From JAJUFS01 sp036381175 (GTDB lineage Bacteria; Pseudomonadota; Gammaproteobacteria; Natronospirales; JAJUFS01), in contig DASVDI010000058.1 of assembly GCA_036381175.1 (NCBI GenBank), positions 24,550 to 88,549 of the forward strand: a stretch of DNA of 64,000 nucleotides, in the 5' to 3' direction. The position numbers and the translations under genes are program-made. The notes below the pieces were generated by a model. The model saw nothing but the letters and a program-made list of their open reading frames with translations. It was not told the DNA's origin and did no database searches. Below, one piece after another: positions 7,936 to 16,521 of this stretch. How positions within the stretch are numbered: position 1 is the stretch's first letter; the number at the start of each line of letters is the position of its first letter.

Positions 7936-8835
7936 TCAATCCGGAGAACTAAAGCTGAAAGACTTTCGAGGTGATTGTCGAAACGAGCGACGCACAGTCT
8001 CCAATGCTCCTTTCACCGATCCCTGAATATCGGGGAAAAGACTACGATGATTGATGTTCATGCTGTCCAGCATATCAAGTGCTCTAACTCTAGCCGCTCC
8101 CTCACATGGGAATTCCAGCTTTGTAAGTAGGGGATACGCGCTAATCTTCTGCGGAAATTCATCCACTATTCGATTTACCCATACTTCAAAGCTTCGATAG
8201 AAGACATGCTTTGTAAAAAAGCCTTTCTGGAAAACGAGACGACGATTCGAACCATTTATTTCTCTAGCAATTTCCATTATGGGAAATTGCTGGACCAGCA
8301 AGGAATTCGGCAATAGCTTCTCCTTGTTGCGTGGCCACACTTGTTCTCGAACAAAATCGTTCAAGACCGACAACAAATCAGTATCCAGCATCCATAAACA
8401 GCGGTCTGGTGCACCGTCTTCGCCAGAAACACCCTGCTCTTCTAAGGCGAAGAATAGCGCGATGTACGGCGAGTACGTCCAATCGAGATACGGCGAAGCC
8501 AAGCCGAAATGCTGTCCTAGCTGCCAAAGATCGATGGAATTAATACTTGTCTCATCAATATCGCCATAAACGATCAAGTTTTCTTTAAACTGCTCATACA
8601 GTCTATTGGCGATTTCCTCTCTATAGTTCGGTCCTTTCTTATGTTCGTTATGAATATCGTCGGAGATTGATTCGATGTATCTACTGAAGCTTGGAGCAAG
8701 CTCCCATGTTGACTCTCTGTGGCCTCGAAACCCGATACGCAGATCGGTGCGCGAATACTTTTCCTTAATAAGGTCGACTACACGCTCTACGCTCTCGAAC
8801 CTGATAACTCGGACTTCATCCAAAGGGTTTCCCAT
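7936..8835 (-). CDS. FRG-domain protein, last gene of the defence island
   Basis: This 299-residue protein carries the FRG signature in two parts: IGFRGHRESTWELAPSFSR (about residues 34-52) and LWQLGQHFGLASPYLDWTYS with the following PYIALFFAL. The domain is named for the Phe-Arg-Gly (FRG) motif and occurs in many accessory and defence-linked proteins; its biochemical role is not established. The start at 8835 (MGNPLDEVRV) follows a GGGGG ribosome-like site and avoids the 49-base overlap that the longer frame from 8916 would make with the upstream gene. Base composition is lower in GC than the flanks. It is transcribed with the seven genes upstream. Confidence 0.7.
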   Translation of the reverse strand: MGNPLDEVRVIRFESVERVVDLIKEKYSRTDLRIGFRGHRESTWELAPSFSRYIESISDDIHNEHKKGPNYREEIANRLYEQFKENLIVYGDIDETSINSIDLWQLGQHFGLASPYLDWTYSPYIALFFALEEQGVSGEDGAPDRCLWMLDTDLLSVLNDFVREQVWPRNKEKLLPNSLLVQQFPIMEIAREINGSNRRLVFQKGFFTKHVFYRSFEVWVNRIVDEFPQKISAYPLLTKLEFPCEGAARVRALDMLDSMNINHRSLFPDIQGSVKGALETVRRSFRQSPRKSFSFSSPD

Positions 8836-8867
8836 TGTGTACCCCCATGCATTCCCATCTAACCTTA

Positions 8868-9950
8868 CTAGGCATACGCCGACATCATGAACAAAGCTTC
8901 TGCGGCCCCTCCACAATCGTGGATCGGATAATCGGGCATAAGCCTTAACAAGTTGAGGTATGCCGACGGTTTGTCCTTAAACCCGTTTGATTCCTTTAAA
9001 AAAACTCCGTAACGCAAGCCATCGGTAACAATCAATTTGTTGCATGATTCGCTCCCATTCTTCAATGCGTATGATTCCGCTTGTGAGCGAGCAGTAAGAC
9101 ATGAGCTTCCTCTTTTCTTCGCTTCGACAACCGTACACAACGTGCGGCTGGATCGAGGCAGCTCGCTGAACAACGCAATATCTACGTTATTCCACTCAAC
9201 AGAAATTCGCTGCGGCGCCCAACCTAGTGCGGTTAACAAAGGGAAAACGAAGTGCGAAATGGCCTCGCTTTCTGATGCACCTTTCTGGCCATTTGCACCG
9301 GATTCAACTTCTCGATACCAGCGCGCAAGACGACAAAGGTGATCTATAGCCTGCTTGATGTCATCGACCAAATGAAGCGCAACCCCTTTTGACTCAAGGT
9401 ACGTTCCGATCTCGGGAATTGTTTGTGGCTTAATCCGAGTACTTATTGGACCAAGATTGCCAACACCAGCGTAAGCTTCCAGATGGTTAATCGGACTTAG
9501 TCCGAGAGAGGTGAACCAATCCAACAACTCTTTGTGAGTGACAAGTTGAGTAGTGTCGCCCCACTTTATTCCATTTTTTTCTATTGGATCTTTTCGATAG
9601 TCTTCGTGCCAGTGAACTTTTCGTGCATGCTGTAGATCCCAGCCATCTACATCACCGAACGAATCCAGCCAGGAGTAAGGTCCGATAACTTGACCGACGG
9701 CAAATATCGACCGCTTCCCAAGCCGAAGAATTACCCAGTCTCCGGGTTGAATATCTTCGGCGAACCTTTTGATGTCTGAAATCTTCTTCGATGACAAGCC
9801 AGCCGTTTGCATTTTCTCGCGTGCAACAGGCCAGATATCATAGTTCCCTGGCCCATTCAAAATTACGCCTTTATCGATGCAAACGTTGACATAGTTCCGA
9901 TCTGTGTCGCCCGCAGCAACTTGCCACACTCGCGTCTGGTTACTGCTCAT
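8868..9950 (-). CDS. PUA/EVE-like reader domain fused to a PD-(D/E)xK nuclease
   Basis: This 360-residue protein has two recognisable parts. Residues about 5-115 look like a PUA/EVE-type fold: VWQVAAGDTDRNY, then ILNGPGNYDIW, then QPGDWVILRLG and AVGQVIGPYSW, ending ARKVHW. Such domains bind modified bases in McrB-like and YTH-related proteins. Residues about 225-330 resemble the HsdR N-terminal nuclease: E229, D257 (NNVDIALF) and E276-A-K278 (VVEAKK) form a complete PD-(D/E)xK constellation. The combination suggests a modification-dependent restriction endonuclease. It lies 12 bases after the neighbouring nuclease-like gene. Domain calls are by eye and the modified base is unknown. Confidence 0.6.
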   Translation of the reverse strand: MSSNQTRVWQVAAGDTDRNYVNVCIDKGVILNGPGNYDIWPVAREKMQTAGLSSKKISDIKRFAEDIQPGDWVILRLGKRSIFAVGQVIGPYSWLDSFGDVDGWDLQHARKVHWHEDYRKDPIEKNGIKWGDTTQLVTHKELLDWFTSLGLSPINHLEAYAGVGNLGPISTRIKPQTIPEIGTYLESKGVALHLVDDIKQAIDHLCRLARWYREVESGANGQKGASESEAISHFVFPLLTALGWAPQRISVEWNNVDIALFSELPRSSRTLCTVVEAKKRGSSCLTARSQAESYALKNGSESCNKLIVTDGLRYGVFLKESNGFKDKPSAYLNLLRLMPDYPIHDCGGAAEALFMMSAYA

Positions 9951-9962
9951 TGCGATCTCCTG

Positions 9963-11057
9963 CTATTTCTTGAAACTGTCGGGCACAAGTCCGAGCTTAT
10001 TAATTGACTCGTTAACGGTTTCCAGGCATTCGTGAACGCGTATGACGTCTTCGTAGTCCCAGTATTTGATCTTGGTTGCCAGACCCTCGAGATCGTGCGA
10101 GTGCCCTTTGATTTTTTCAATTTGCTGTTTATCGGAAACGGCAACGACGCCTTGCACAGCAGGGTTCTTCAGAGATTTCAGGAGATTGAGAAGCAGACTG
10201 TCGATGGAGCCTTTTGTTTGGACTTCGAAAACGTAAATCACGCGGCCCATGTTGCCGATCGATGCTTCCCAAACGGCGTCCACTTTGGAACCCTCTGAAA
10301 CCTTGATTTCAATATCACCGCGGAATCCGAGCCAAATGCCAATATCACGGATCTTGTCTCGAATCTCGTTATGGATGAATTCGGACGTCTCCTTATCCGC
10401 TGTGACAATACTAGTCGAAGGTTTGGCGGTATCGAACGAAAGATTCGAGAGGTTCTCTTCAACCTGAAGTTCCTGCCACAGGAAGTAATCGACGGCGAGT
10501 AGGTCGTGATCCGGTAGGCCAAAGGCCTTCATTTCAGCAGCGATCTTCTGCGCTTCTTGAGAGAGCGCTTCATACCGCGCACCAGTTAGTTGATAGTTGT
10601 ATCGAGGGAGATTTGGAACACCGAGCGCGTGCATACCGACAAGAGCGCGACGATTCCAGATCATGCACTTGTCGGGATGAGCGTGGCATAGAATTTCGCT
10701 CATCATTGCCGGACCCATTCCCTTGATTTTCTTTCTGAATCGATCCCAACGCTTGCCAACGGATTCACTGCCCCACATAAGATCCAAAAGGCCTTCCCTT
10801 ACTCCCTCCAATCCGTTGTCTGTTATGAGTTTGTCGACAACGTATTTCTTGTTCCCCCAGATCAACATAGCCCAGAGTTTCGCCATGAACTCATACAGGT
10901 CTTCCGGAGTCAATTTTCGGAGGCGTTCCTTGGTCCAGCTCTGGTAATAGGTCTTGCGCTCGTCACGCTCTACAAAATGTTCAGAGTACTCTTCTGTCTC
11001 TGCCTGAAACCAAGATTGATAGTGTTGCAGGTGGTTCCGCAAGATTTCCTTATTCAT
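9963..11057 (-). CDS. Putative PD-(D/E)xK-like protein with an HhH-like N-terminal domain
   Basis: This is a 364-residue protein of unrecognised family. The N-terminal half contains IKGMGPAMMSEILCH and then HPDKCMIWNRRAL (residues 111-138), a pattern resembling helix-hairpin-helix or McrB-associated N-terminal segments. The C-terminal half (from about 225) reads like a nuclease core: E231, D260 (KVDAVWEA) and E278-V-Q280 (YVFEVQTKGS), with Gln in place of the usual Lys. That variant exists in some restriction-type folds but could also mean loss of activity. The gene is co-directional with the HEPN gene (60-base gap) and the PUA-nuclease gene (12-base gap). Confidence 0.5.
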   Translation of the reverse strand: MNKEILRNHLQHYQSWFQAETEEYSEHFVERDERKTYYQSWTKERLRKLTPEDLYEFMAKLWAMLIWGNKKYVVDKLITDNGLEGVREGLLDLMWGSESVGKRWDRFRKKIKGMGPAMMSEILCHAHPDKCMIWNRRALVGMHALGVPNLPRYNYQLTGARYEALSQEAQKIAAEMKAFGLPDHDLLAVDYFLWQELQVEENLSNLSFDTAKPSTSIVTADKETSEFIHNEIRDKIRDIGIWLGFRGDIEIKVSEGSKVDAVWEASIGNMGRVIYVFEVQTKGSIDSLLLNLLKSLKNPAVQGVVAVSDKQQIEKIKGHSHDLEGLATKIKYWDYEDVIRVHECLETVNESINKLGLVPDSFKK

Positions 11058-11117
11058 CTTGCCCCCCTATTTCTCATGTTTAAATGCAAGGCGTAACCGC
11101 TTGGCGACTTGTTCATA

Positions 11118-11912
11118 TCAACGAACACTGCTGAGGAAGCACATAACGATACGATAGGCCGGCTCATAGCATGCCAATACTTGTTCGTCCGGATCCACTT
11201 CGCCGTGCAATAGAGCGTTGCGCATTGCGTAGATCAGCTCCACGATTCCTGCTAAAAGGCTCTCGGCTGTGCATTGAAATTGCATTGTAGAGATGGTTAG
11301 GGCGGGACCGCCGCCCTGAACAAGATCAGTCATTGGGCGCGGATTGCAACCATCATAGAACTGCCGAAGTGTTGTGCGTTGTGCACGCGATAAACTCGCG
11401 GTAAAACTTGGTTGCGCATAGACGTCGTTACTATCGTATTGGGCTTGTACGTACTGGAACTTTACCCGACCGTTTCTGATGGAGGTAACAGTGATTTCAA
11501 TTTCTCCACCTTGGATCTTTGTCGCGACGAATCGTTGGCCGCTGCGGTCCATTTGTTCTTGCTGTAGATGCTTTGTCCGAATGCATACTTCACGTAGTGA
11601 CACTCGTTCTCGCCTTCCTTTTCTGGTCACTTCAAAATGAATTTCTTCGAGCTTCAATTGCAGATCGCAGATGGCCTGCTTCAACTTTTCCGCTCCAGAT
11701 GTCGCGTTTCCGTTGTCCAGTAATGGCAACACGTGACGGCGAAGCGCGCTATTCGCGTTTTGTATTGCAAAGTTCAGCATCTCTCGCTCCAGCGCCTGAC
11801 CACTCGCATGGCGATACCACGCATTAAACGCCGCCCATGCCTTAACGAAAGGTCCGATGTAGTCAATCTCCGCGCGATTCATCCAATCCTGTGCATGTGG
11901 TGGAAGTGCCAT
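11118..11912 (-). CDS. HEPN-domain protein with an Rx4H ribonuclease motif
   Basis: This 264-residue protein begins with a helical WMNRAEIDYIGPFVKAWAAFNAWY segment split around residue 20 and ends with a helix carrying MRNALLHGEV. The R231-N-A-L-L-H236 spacing is the Rx4H signature of catalytically active HEPN ribonucleases found in toxin, abortive-infection and restriction loci. The start ATG at 11912 overlaps the hsdS stop (TGATG) and has a GAGGGAG ribosome site, so HEPN and specificity subunit are translationally coupled. The middle of the protein is unrecognised. No MNT partner is adjacent. It may be an abortive-infection effector tied to the modification system. Confidence 0.55.
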   Translation of the reverse strand: MALPPHAQDWMNRAEIDYIGPFVKAWAAFNAWYRHASGQALEREMLNFAIQNANSALRRHVLPLLDNGNATSGAEKLKQAICDLQLKLEEIHFEVTRKGRRERVSLREVCIRTKHLQQEQMDRSGQRFVATKIQGGEIEITVTSIRNGRVKFQYVQAQYDSNDVYAQPSFTASLSRAQRTTLRQFYDGCNPRPMTDLVQGGGPALTISTMQFQCTAESLLAGIVELIYAMRNALLHGEVDPDEQVLACYEPAYRIVMCFLSSVR

Positions 11913-13348
11913 CAACTTGCTCCCTCTATTGATTCAAGGAAAGCTAGCGCGGCCGACTCATTGTCCTCGATAGCGATTTCAACGGCGCGCTTGGCAGCTT
12001 CGAGAAGCTGGCGGGCTTCCCCGCGTGCTAAGAAGCCTTTCTGCACGATCCCGGTGATCTGATCCGAAACCTGTACAACGGCATCTGGCACTGGGATAGA
12101 CAGCAGGTCACCTTCACTGAAACGCGGGTGTTGCGACCCATCCTGACACCACTTCAATACGGTCTGCACTGGAGTGGCGCGAAGGAAGACCATCAACGTC
12201 TCGGGCGAGATATCACCGAACGCATCCTTCGCCCGCAAGACAATGAACTCTGACGAGCCTATCGATGGAATTTCGTCGTTTGTACGAACAACTGCGGTTT
12301 CTTTTAAATAGGCGCGGAGACGAGATATCACTACGTCCCCATCCTTAAAGATTTTTTTGATGCTGCCGATTTCATCAGCGGTCTGTGGTTGCTTTTCAGC
12401 GTCGAGCAGCGGCACCAATGCGTCCGTCACATCGTAGTTGCGTACTCGCATGCTTGGGGAAACACGATGTGGCACAAACATATCGCGGACACTATCAACC
12501 CTGTCGCCCAATGGAAGCCCAGGAAGCGCCGCAAGAGACCGCTTCACCTGTTCCTTGGCGGGCATAAAATACTGCGCATCGAGCCGTCCGGCTTCGAGCG
12601 CGTAACGGGCACGGGCTATATAGCTGAGAGGCTCGGGCGGCGTCCAATCCGCGAAACCGAGAGCATCAAGGAGAACTTCAGTCGCTTCGTTTTGTCTACC
12701 GATGATCTCATTTCTTGTACTCAACGAGTCTTCAACTAACCGGTGGATCGCGAGGACGAGTCGTTCGCTCAGTGCCGGAACCGGAATGCGGAATAGATCA
12801 TCTTTAGCAATATAGGATACGAGCAAATTAGTCTTGAGCCGGTCCTTTAACAGCGAGCCGAAACGGCTTGTTAAGTGAGCAATCAAAACGGATCTCTGCC
12901 ATTCTTTCCGAGTTGTAAGCTTGAAACAGGTTCCTGTGACCAGTGTCTTTGTGGGAAAGTCACGGGGAACAACAGCGACTTTATCAATCTTTCCCTTCAC
13001 TTCTATAAGAAGCTCTCCTGCCTTGATACGCCCTTTCGGGTACCGCACCCAATCAGCTTCTGGCACGCACGCCATCTTTTCCTTATTAATGAACGGCGTC
13101 TCTATGTCGGCACCTTGTAAGAACAACGGCAAGCCAGCCGCCAATCCCTCCTCGCGATCTACGATCTTCGTGTTCTCGTAGACCACCCGATAACCTTCTT
13201 TTACGAAATCTCCAAGCCGAGGAGCATCCTTTAGCATTCTAAAAGCTTCAATCGCGCTCTTATTGAAGTATTCAGGATCGATTCGGTTGGTTGCGTTCTC
13301 CTCCAACACTTCACGCTTTGGCAATATTGACGCTTCCAGCCCCTCCAA
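11912..13348 (-). CDS. hsdS: Type I-like restriction specificity subunit HsdS
   Basis: This 478-residue protein has two target-recognition halves. The first (residues about 20-225) includes GDVVISRL-like strand logic at IKAGELLIEVKGKID and ends DDLFRIPVPALSERL; the second (about 255-450) includes KDGDVVISRLRAYLKET and ends EGDLLSIPVPDAVVQV. Each is followed by a helical spacer (ATEVLLDALGF and the C-terminal LLEAAKRAVEIA helix). This is the usual two-TRD layout that recognises a bipartite DNA site. The gene starts eight bases after the nuclease-methylase gene and runs into the HEPN gene. Confidence 0.85.
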   Translation of the reverse strand: MEGLEASILPKREVLEENATNRIDPEYFNKSAIEAFRMLKDAPRLGDFVKEGYRVVYENTKIVDREEGLAAGLPLFLQGADIETPFINKEKMACVPEADWVRYPKGRIKAGELLIEVKGKIDKVAVVPRDFPTKTLVTGTCFKLTTRKEWQRSVLIAHLTSRFGSLLKDRLKTNLLVSYIAKDDLFRIPVPALSERLVLAIHRLVEDSLSTRNEIIGRQNEATEVLLDALGFADWTPPEPLSYIARARYALEAGRLDAQYFMPAKEQVKRSLAALPGLPLGDRVDSVRDMFVPHRVSPSMRVRNYDVTDALVPLLDAEKQPQTADEIGSIKKIFKDGDVVISRLRAYLKETAVVRTNDEIPSIGSSEFIVLRAKDAFGDISPETLMVFLRATPVQTVLKWCQDGSQHPRFSEGDLLSIPVPDAVVQVSDQITGIVQKGFLARGEARQLLEAAKRAVEIAIEDNESAALAFLESIEGAS

Positions 13349-13356
13349 CAGTGCGC

Positions 13357-15390
13357 TTAAGCGTTCACTGTCAAAGGGGCGGGGTGAAAAAAACTTAGCT
13401 TTTCTCCCACAGCAAACTCCTGGAAAGCTTCCGCAATCCCATCGCGAGTTAGCCCCTCGTGATTGTAGAGATCGTGGGCAACGATAAAATGCCCGTGTGT
13501 ATCCCGCATGAGCGAAGTATCTTCGCGTCGAACGTAGACCTTATCACCCGAGTTATTCACGCTTTCTATTTGTTGAGTTGCAAAAAAGATGTTGTAGTCA
13601 TTAACCTTGGGACAAAGCGGTCCCAAGGCAGGATCGTCGTTCCACTTCTGTACGAATAACACGCTAGTTTTCGTTCCAGTGTGCGGCTTAAATGTGTTCG
13701 GATGGAGTCCCACCACTCCAAGAATTCGGCAGCGCTCCATGACAAACTCACGCACTCGCTGATCTGAAGAGTTATTAAACCGACCTTGGGGAAGAACTAC
13801 AGCCATGCGACCACCGGGCTTAAGGAAATCGAGATTCCGCTCGATAAACAGCAAATCTCGCCCCACAGCACGTTCAAGCTTCCCGTTCTTTTTGTGGGCT
13901 AGCTCATAGGGAGATAACATGTCGGACTGCTTGATGTCTCCTGCGAAGGGCGGGTTAGCCATAAGAACGTCGAATTTGAACTGCCGGTAGTCGGCCTGCC
14001 TCGAGCCAGCGCGCAACTTTCGCAGTCGTCGCCAGCCATCACCATAGGTGTCAGACCATTCGTCCTGCTTTACCGTCTCGTCCCATTTCGTCCAATCCAG
14101 AGTGTTCAGATGCAGCACGTTAGTTTCGCCATCACCAGCAATCAGATTTAGGCAGCGCCCAACTCGCACACTCTTTTCATCGAAGTCGATGGCGAACACT
14201 TTATTGCGGACATAATCTTCACAACGAGCAGGTTTGGCATCCATCGTAAACAGGTGGCTTTTATGAAGCCCCATGTCAGTCATGATACTGCGCCAGATGT
14301 GAAACATGGCATGCACGGTAAAGCCCGCCGATCCGCACGCAGTATCGATTACTGTTTCATGTTCTTGTGGGTTTAGCATCTTAACGCACATATCGATGAC
14401 CCAACGGGGAGTGAAGTACTGGCCCTTTTCGCCTTTCGAAGACTTGTTAACGAGGTATTCAAAGGCGTCGTCAATAACATCGAGATTAGAATTGAATAAC
14501 TTCCACTCTTCCAGCGATCCGATGCAGACTTGTAAATGGTCGGGCGACAGTCGGATGCGCTCGTCCTCCAAGAACACACCTGGCCATTTCAGTTTGGCTT
14601 CGTCGAACAAGTCCTGAATCGCTCGTTTTAGCTGGGCAGCAGTGTTGGTGTTGCGGAAGCGAAGGTAAGGATGCTGCCGCCGGTGTGTTGCCATTTCGTC
14701 ATACAGTTTTGTAAAGATCAGTTTGAATACTTCTTCGAAAACATCAACGCCAGCATTTGCCAGTACCTCGTTCTCCATGTCCATGACTAAATCGCGAAGC
14801 GAGCGCGCCTTAGAGCCCTCGCGCTCCCGCTCGTTCTCCTTTTCGACGAGCGTCTCGATAGTCCACGGCTGATCGACGATATCTTCAATCGTCTGATTCG
14901 CCCGCGGTAGGTGGTGGATCGGAACAAAGTAGTTAGGGTTCTTCCTGTGCCAGACTTCCGCAAGAATGCCGTTGCTCCATACGGCCAGGGGCGCCCCCGT
15001 GGCATGTGTGTATGAGCGCAGTTGCTCCTTGCCGTCGCGTAAATTTCCCTGCTTAACCTCAATAACGATATAAGGAACAGTGGGACGATCGGCATCGAAA
15101 ACGACGATATCAGCCCGCTTGGAACTGTCACGTCCAAATGTAATGGGGTACTCGACCGCGATCCGAGAAGGTGGATATCCATACTGTTCGATAAGACGGT
15201 TCAGCCATAATTGACGAGTGCGCTCTTCTGGCTTGAGCTGCACATCTTTGTTTCGGATCAAACAAGATACAAAAGCGATCGATTTTCCACGTACATCACG
15301 AAGAAAACTACGACCACTAAGCGAGTTCTGTTCGTTCTCCGAAAATAGTACAAACTCATTAAACTCGGACTCGATCTTATTTTTTGCCAT
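13357..15390 (-). CDS. Nuclease-methyltransferase fusion (HsdR_N + HsdM), Type I/IIB-like
   Basis: This 677-residue protein joins two activities. Residues about 55-150 form an HsdR N-terminal type nuclease: E80, D94 (RADIVVF) and E111-V-K113 followed by Q114. Residues about 300-640 form an N6-adenine methylase: GQYFTPRWVIDMCV, DTACGSAGF (349-357) for AdoMet and NPPF (479-482) for the target adenine. There is no helicase motor and no separate hsdR in the window. Nuclease plus methylase in one chain with a separate specificity subunit recalls the BcgI type of restriction system. An AGGAAA ribosome site precedes the ATG. It is followed by hsdS after eight bases. Confidence 0.8.
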   Translation of the reverse strand: MAKNKIESEFNEFVLFSENEQNSLSGRSFLRDVRGKSIAFVSCLIRNKDVQLKPEERTRQLWLNRLIEQYGYPPSRIAVEYPITFGRDSSKRADIVVFDADRPTVPYIVIEVKQGNLRDGKEQLRSYTHATGAPLAVWSNGILAEVWHRKNPNYFVPIHHLPRANQTIEDIVDQPWTIETLVEKENEREREGSKARSLRDLVMDMENEVLANAGVDVFEEVFKLIFTKLYDEMATHRRQHPYLRFRNTNTAAQLKRAIQDLFDEAKLKWPGVFLEDERIRLSPDHLQVCIGSLEEWKLFNSNLDVIDDAFEYLVNKSSKGEKGQYFTPRWVIDMCVKMLNPQEHETVIDTACGSAGFTVHAMFHIWRSIMTDMGLHKSHLFTMDAKPARCEDYVRNKVFAIDFDEKSVRVGRCLNLIAGDGETNVLHLNTLDWTKWDETVKQDEWSDTYGDGWRRLRKLRAGSRQADYRQFKFDVLMANPPFAGDIKQSDMLSPYELAHKKNGKLERAVGRDLLFIERNLDFLKPGGRMAVVLPQGRFNNSSDQRVREFVMERCRILGVVGLHPNTFKPHTGTKTSVLFVQKWNDDPALGPLCPKVNDYNIFFATQQIESVNNSGDKVYVRREDTSLMRDTHGHFIVAHDLYNHEGLTRDGIAEAFQEFAVGEKLSFFHPAPLTVNA

Positions 15391-15520
15391 GAAAGGAATT
15401 TCCTACTGAATTCTTAAATTGATTTTCGACATTTTGTGAGGCAACGCAGGCCTCCTCACATTTCATTACAAGTACGCGTAATCATTCGCTACCGAATTTC
15501 GAAAACTCCGGTGACGGCAA

Positions 15521-16399
15521 CTATTGATACTTCTCCAGTTCCGCCATGAACTTCGCACGAACATTATCGTACGGCAGGTCCATTTCCATGAGCCCTTGTG
15601 CTTCGAGCTCAAGCCAAAGCTTCAACCCTGACTTCAATCCAAAATTATCCCGTTCCGGGTCGATTCCATTCAGGAATACCTTTGGCTTCAAGGCCATATC
15701 TTCGGGATGCCAACGGTGTCCATGCAGGCTGTCCACTCCTTTCCCACCCCATCCAAGCAAGGTTCGTCCCTCGTCATATTTCTTGATCTGCTCCACCGGC
15801 AACGTAACGCCATGAATGTAAATATTCCTGTCCCAGGCAAGAGCGACGCATGCCGCAAGGTATGCGCGCGCTTTCCAATAGGAAAATGTCCAATCATCAC
15901 AAAGATGAAAGCGATTTATTAATTTGTTCCCGATCCAACCAATCGGCTCCTCAAGAACGATGAGGGCTTGAGCGTCCCAATCCCGCTCTTTTGGCGACAA
16001 CACTCGCCCGATAATCTGTACATCAGGATTTTCAGACCGTAACGCATCGATGAACGCAGCAAATTGTTCCGGGCACTTGTAAAAATCGTGCGTCGGATGA
16101 ACCTGGTTGTCAGCACCATCAAGCCATACACGCCGAACGGCAAATTTTGTACAGGCCGCATCCAGAACCTCTTCCGTCAACTTAGGCAACAAAGCTTCAT
16201 CTGTTTGCATATTGGCAATAGACAAACCATGCCCAAAAAATCGAGGAATCTGGTTTCGATGCACACCGTGCGACTCAAACAGACGGACAAAGCGCGAAGG
16301 GATCGTTTCGGATAGCGGGTCGATTTGCCGGCCACGTTCCCACCATCCAGAAATTCTGTCCCAGAGCGAGAGCGCGGAATCGAGTTCGCCGAGAATCAT
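15521..16399 (-). CDS. Hypothetical protein in the defence island
   Basis: This 292-residue soluble protein is not recognised. The first third has a short helix-turn-helix-like stretch (RFVRLFESHGVHRNQIPRFF). The middle contains VWLDGADNQVHPTHDFYK and an aromatic-rich DDWTFSYWKARAYLAA segment; the C-terminal part has LGWGGKGVDSLHGHRWHPED. It lies between rhuM (122 bases upstream) and the nuclease-methylase gene (130 bases downstream), all on the minus strand. Position suggests it travels with the restriction genes, but the sequence gives no clue to its activity. Confidence 0.6.
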   Translation of the reverse strand: MILGELDSALSLWDRISGWWERGRQIDPLSETIPSRFVRLFESHGVHRNQIPRFFGHGLSIANMQTDEALLPKLTEEVLDAACTKFAVRRVWLDGADNQVHPTHDFYKCPEQFAAFIDALRSENPDVQIIGRVLSPKERDWDAQALIVLEEPIGWIGNKLINRFHLCDDWTFSYWKARAYLAACVALAWDRNIYIHGVTLPVEQIKKYDEGRTLLGWGGKGVDSLHGHRWHPEDMALKPKVFLNGIDPERDNFGLKSGLKLWLELEAQGLMEMDLPYDNVRAKFMAELEKYQ

Positions 16400-16521
16400 T
16401 CAGGAATCCTTTCCGTTGTGGAATGCGAGTACAAGAACGAGACCGCGCTTACCCACCATGGCAGGCGGATAAGAACATCCAGAAGCTTTTCTTTTCTCCT
16501 GCGACCCATCGAATCCTTCCT

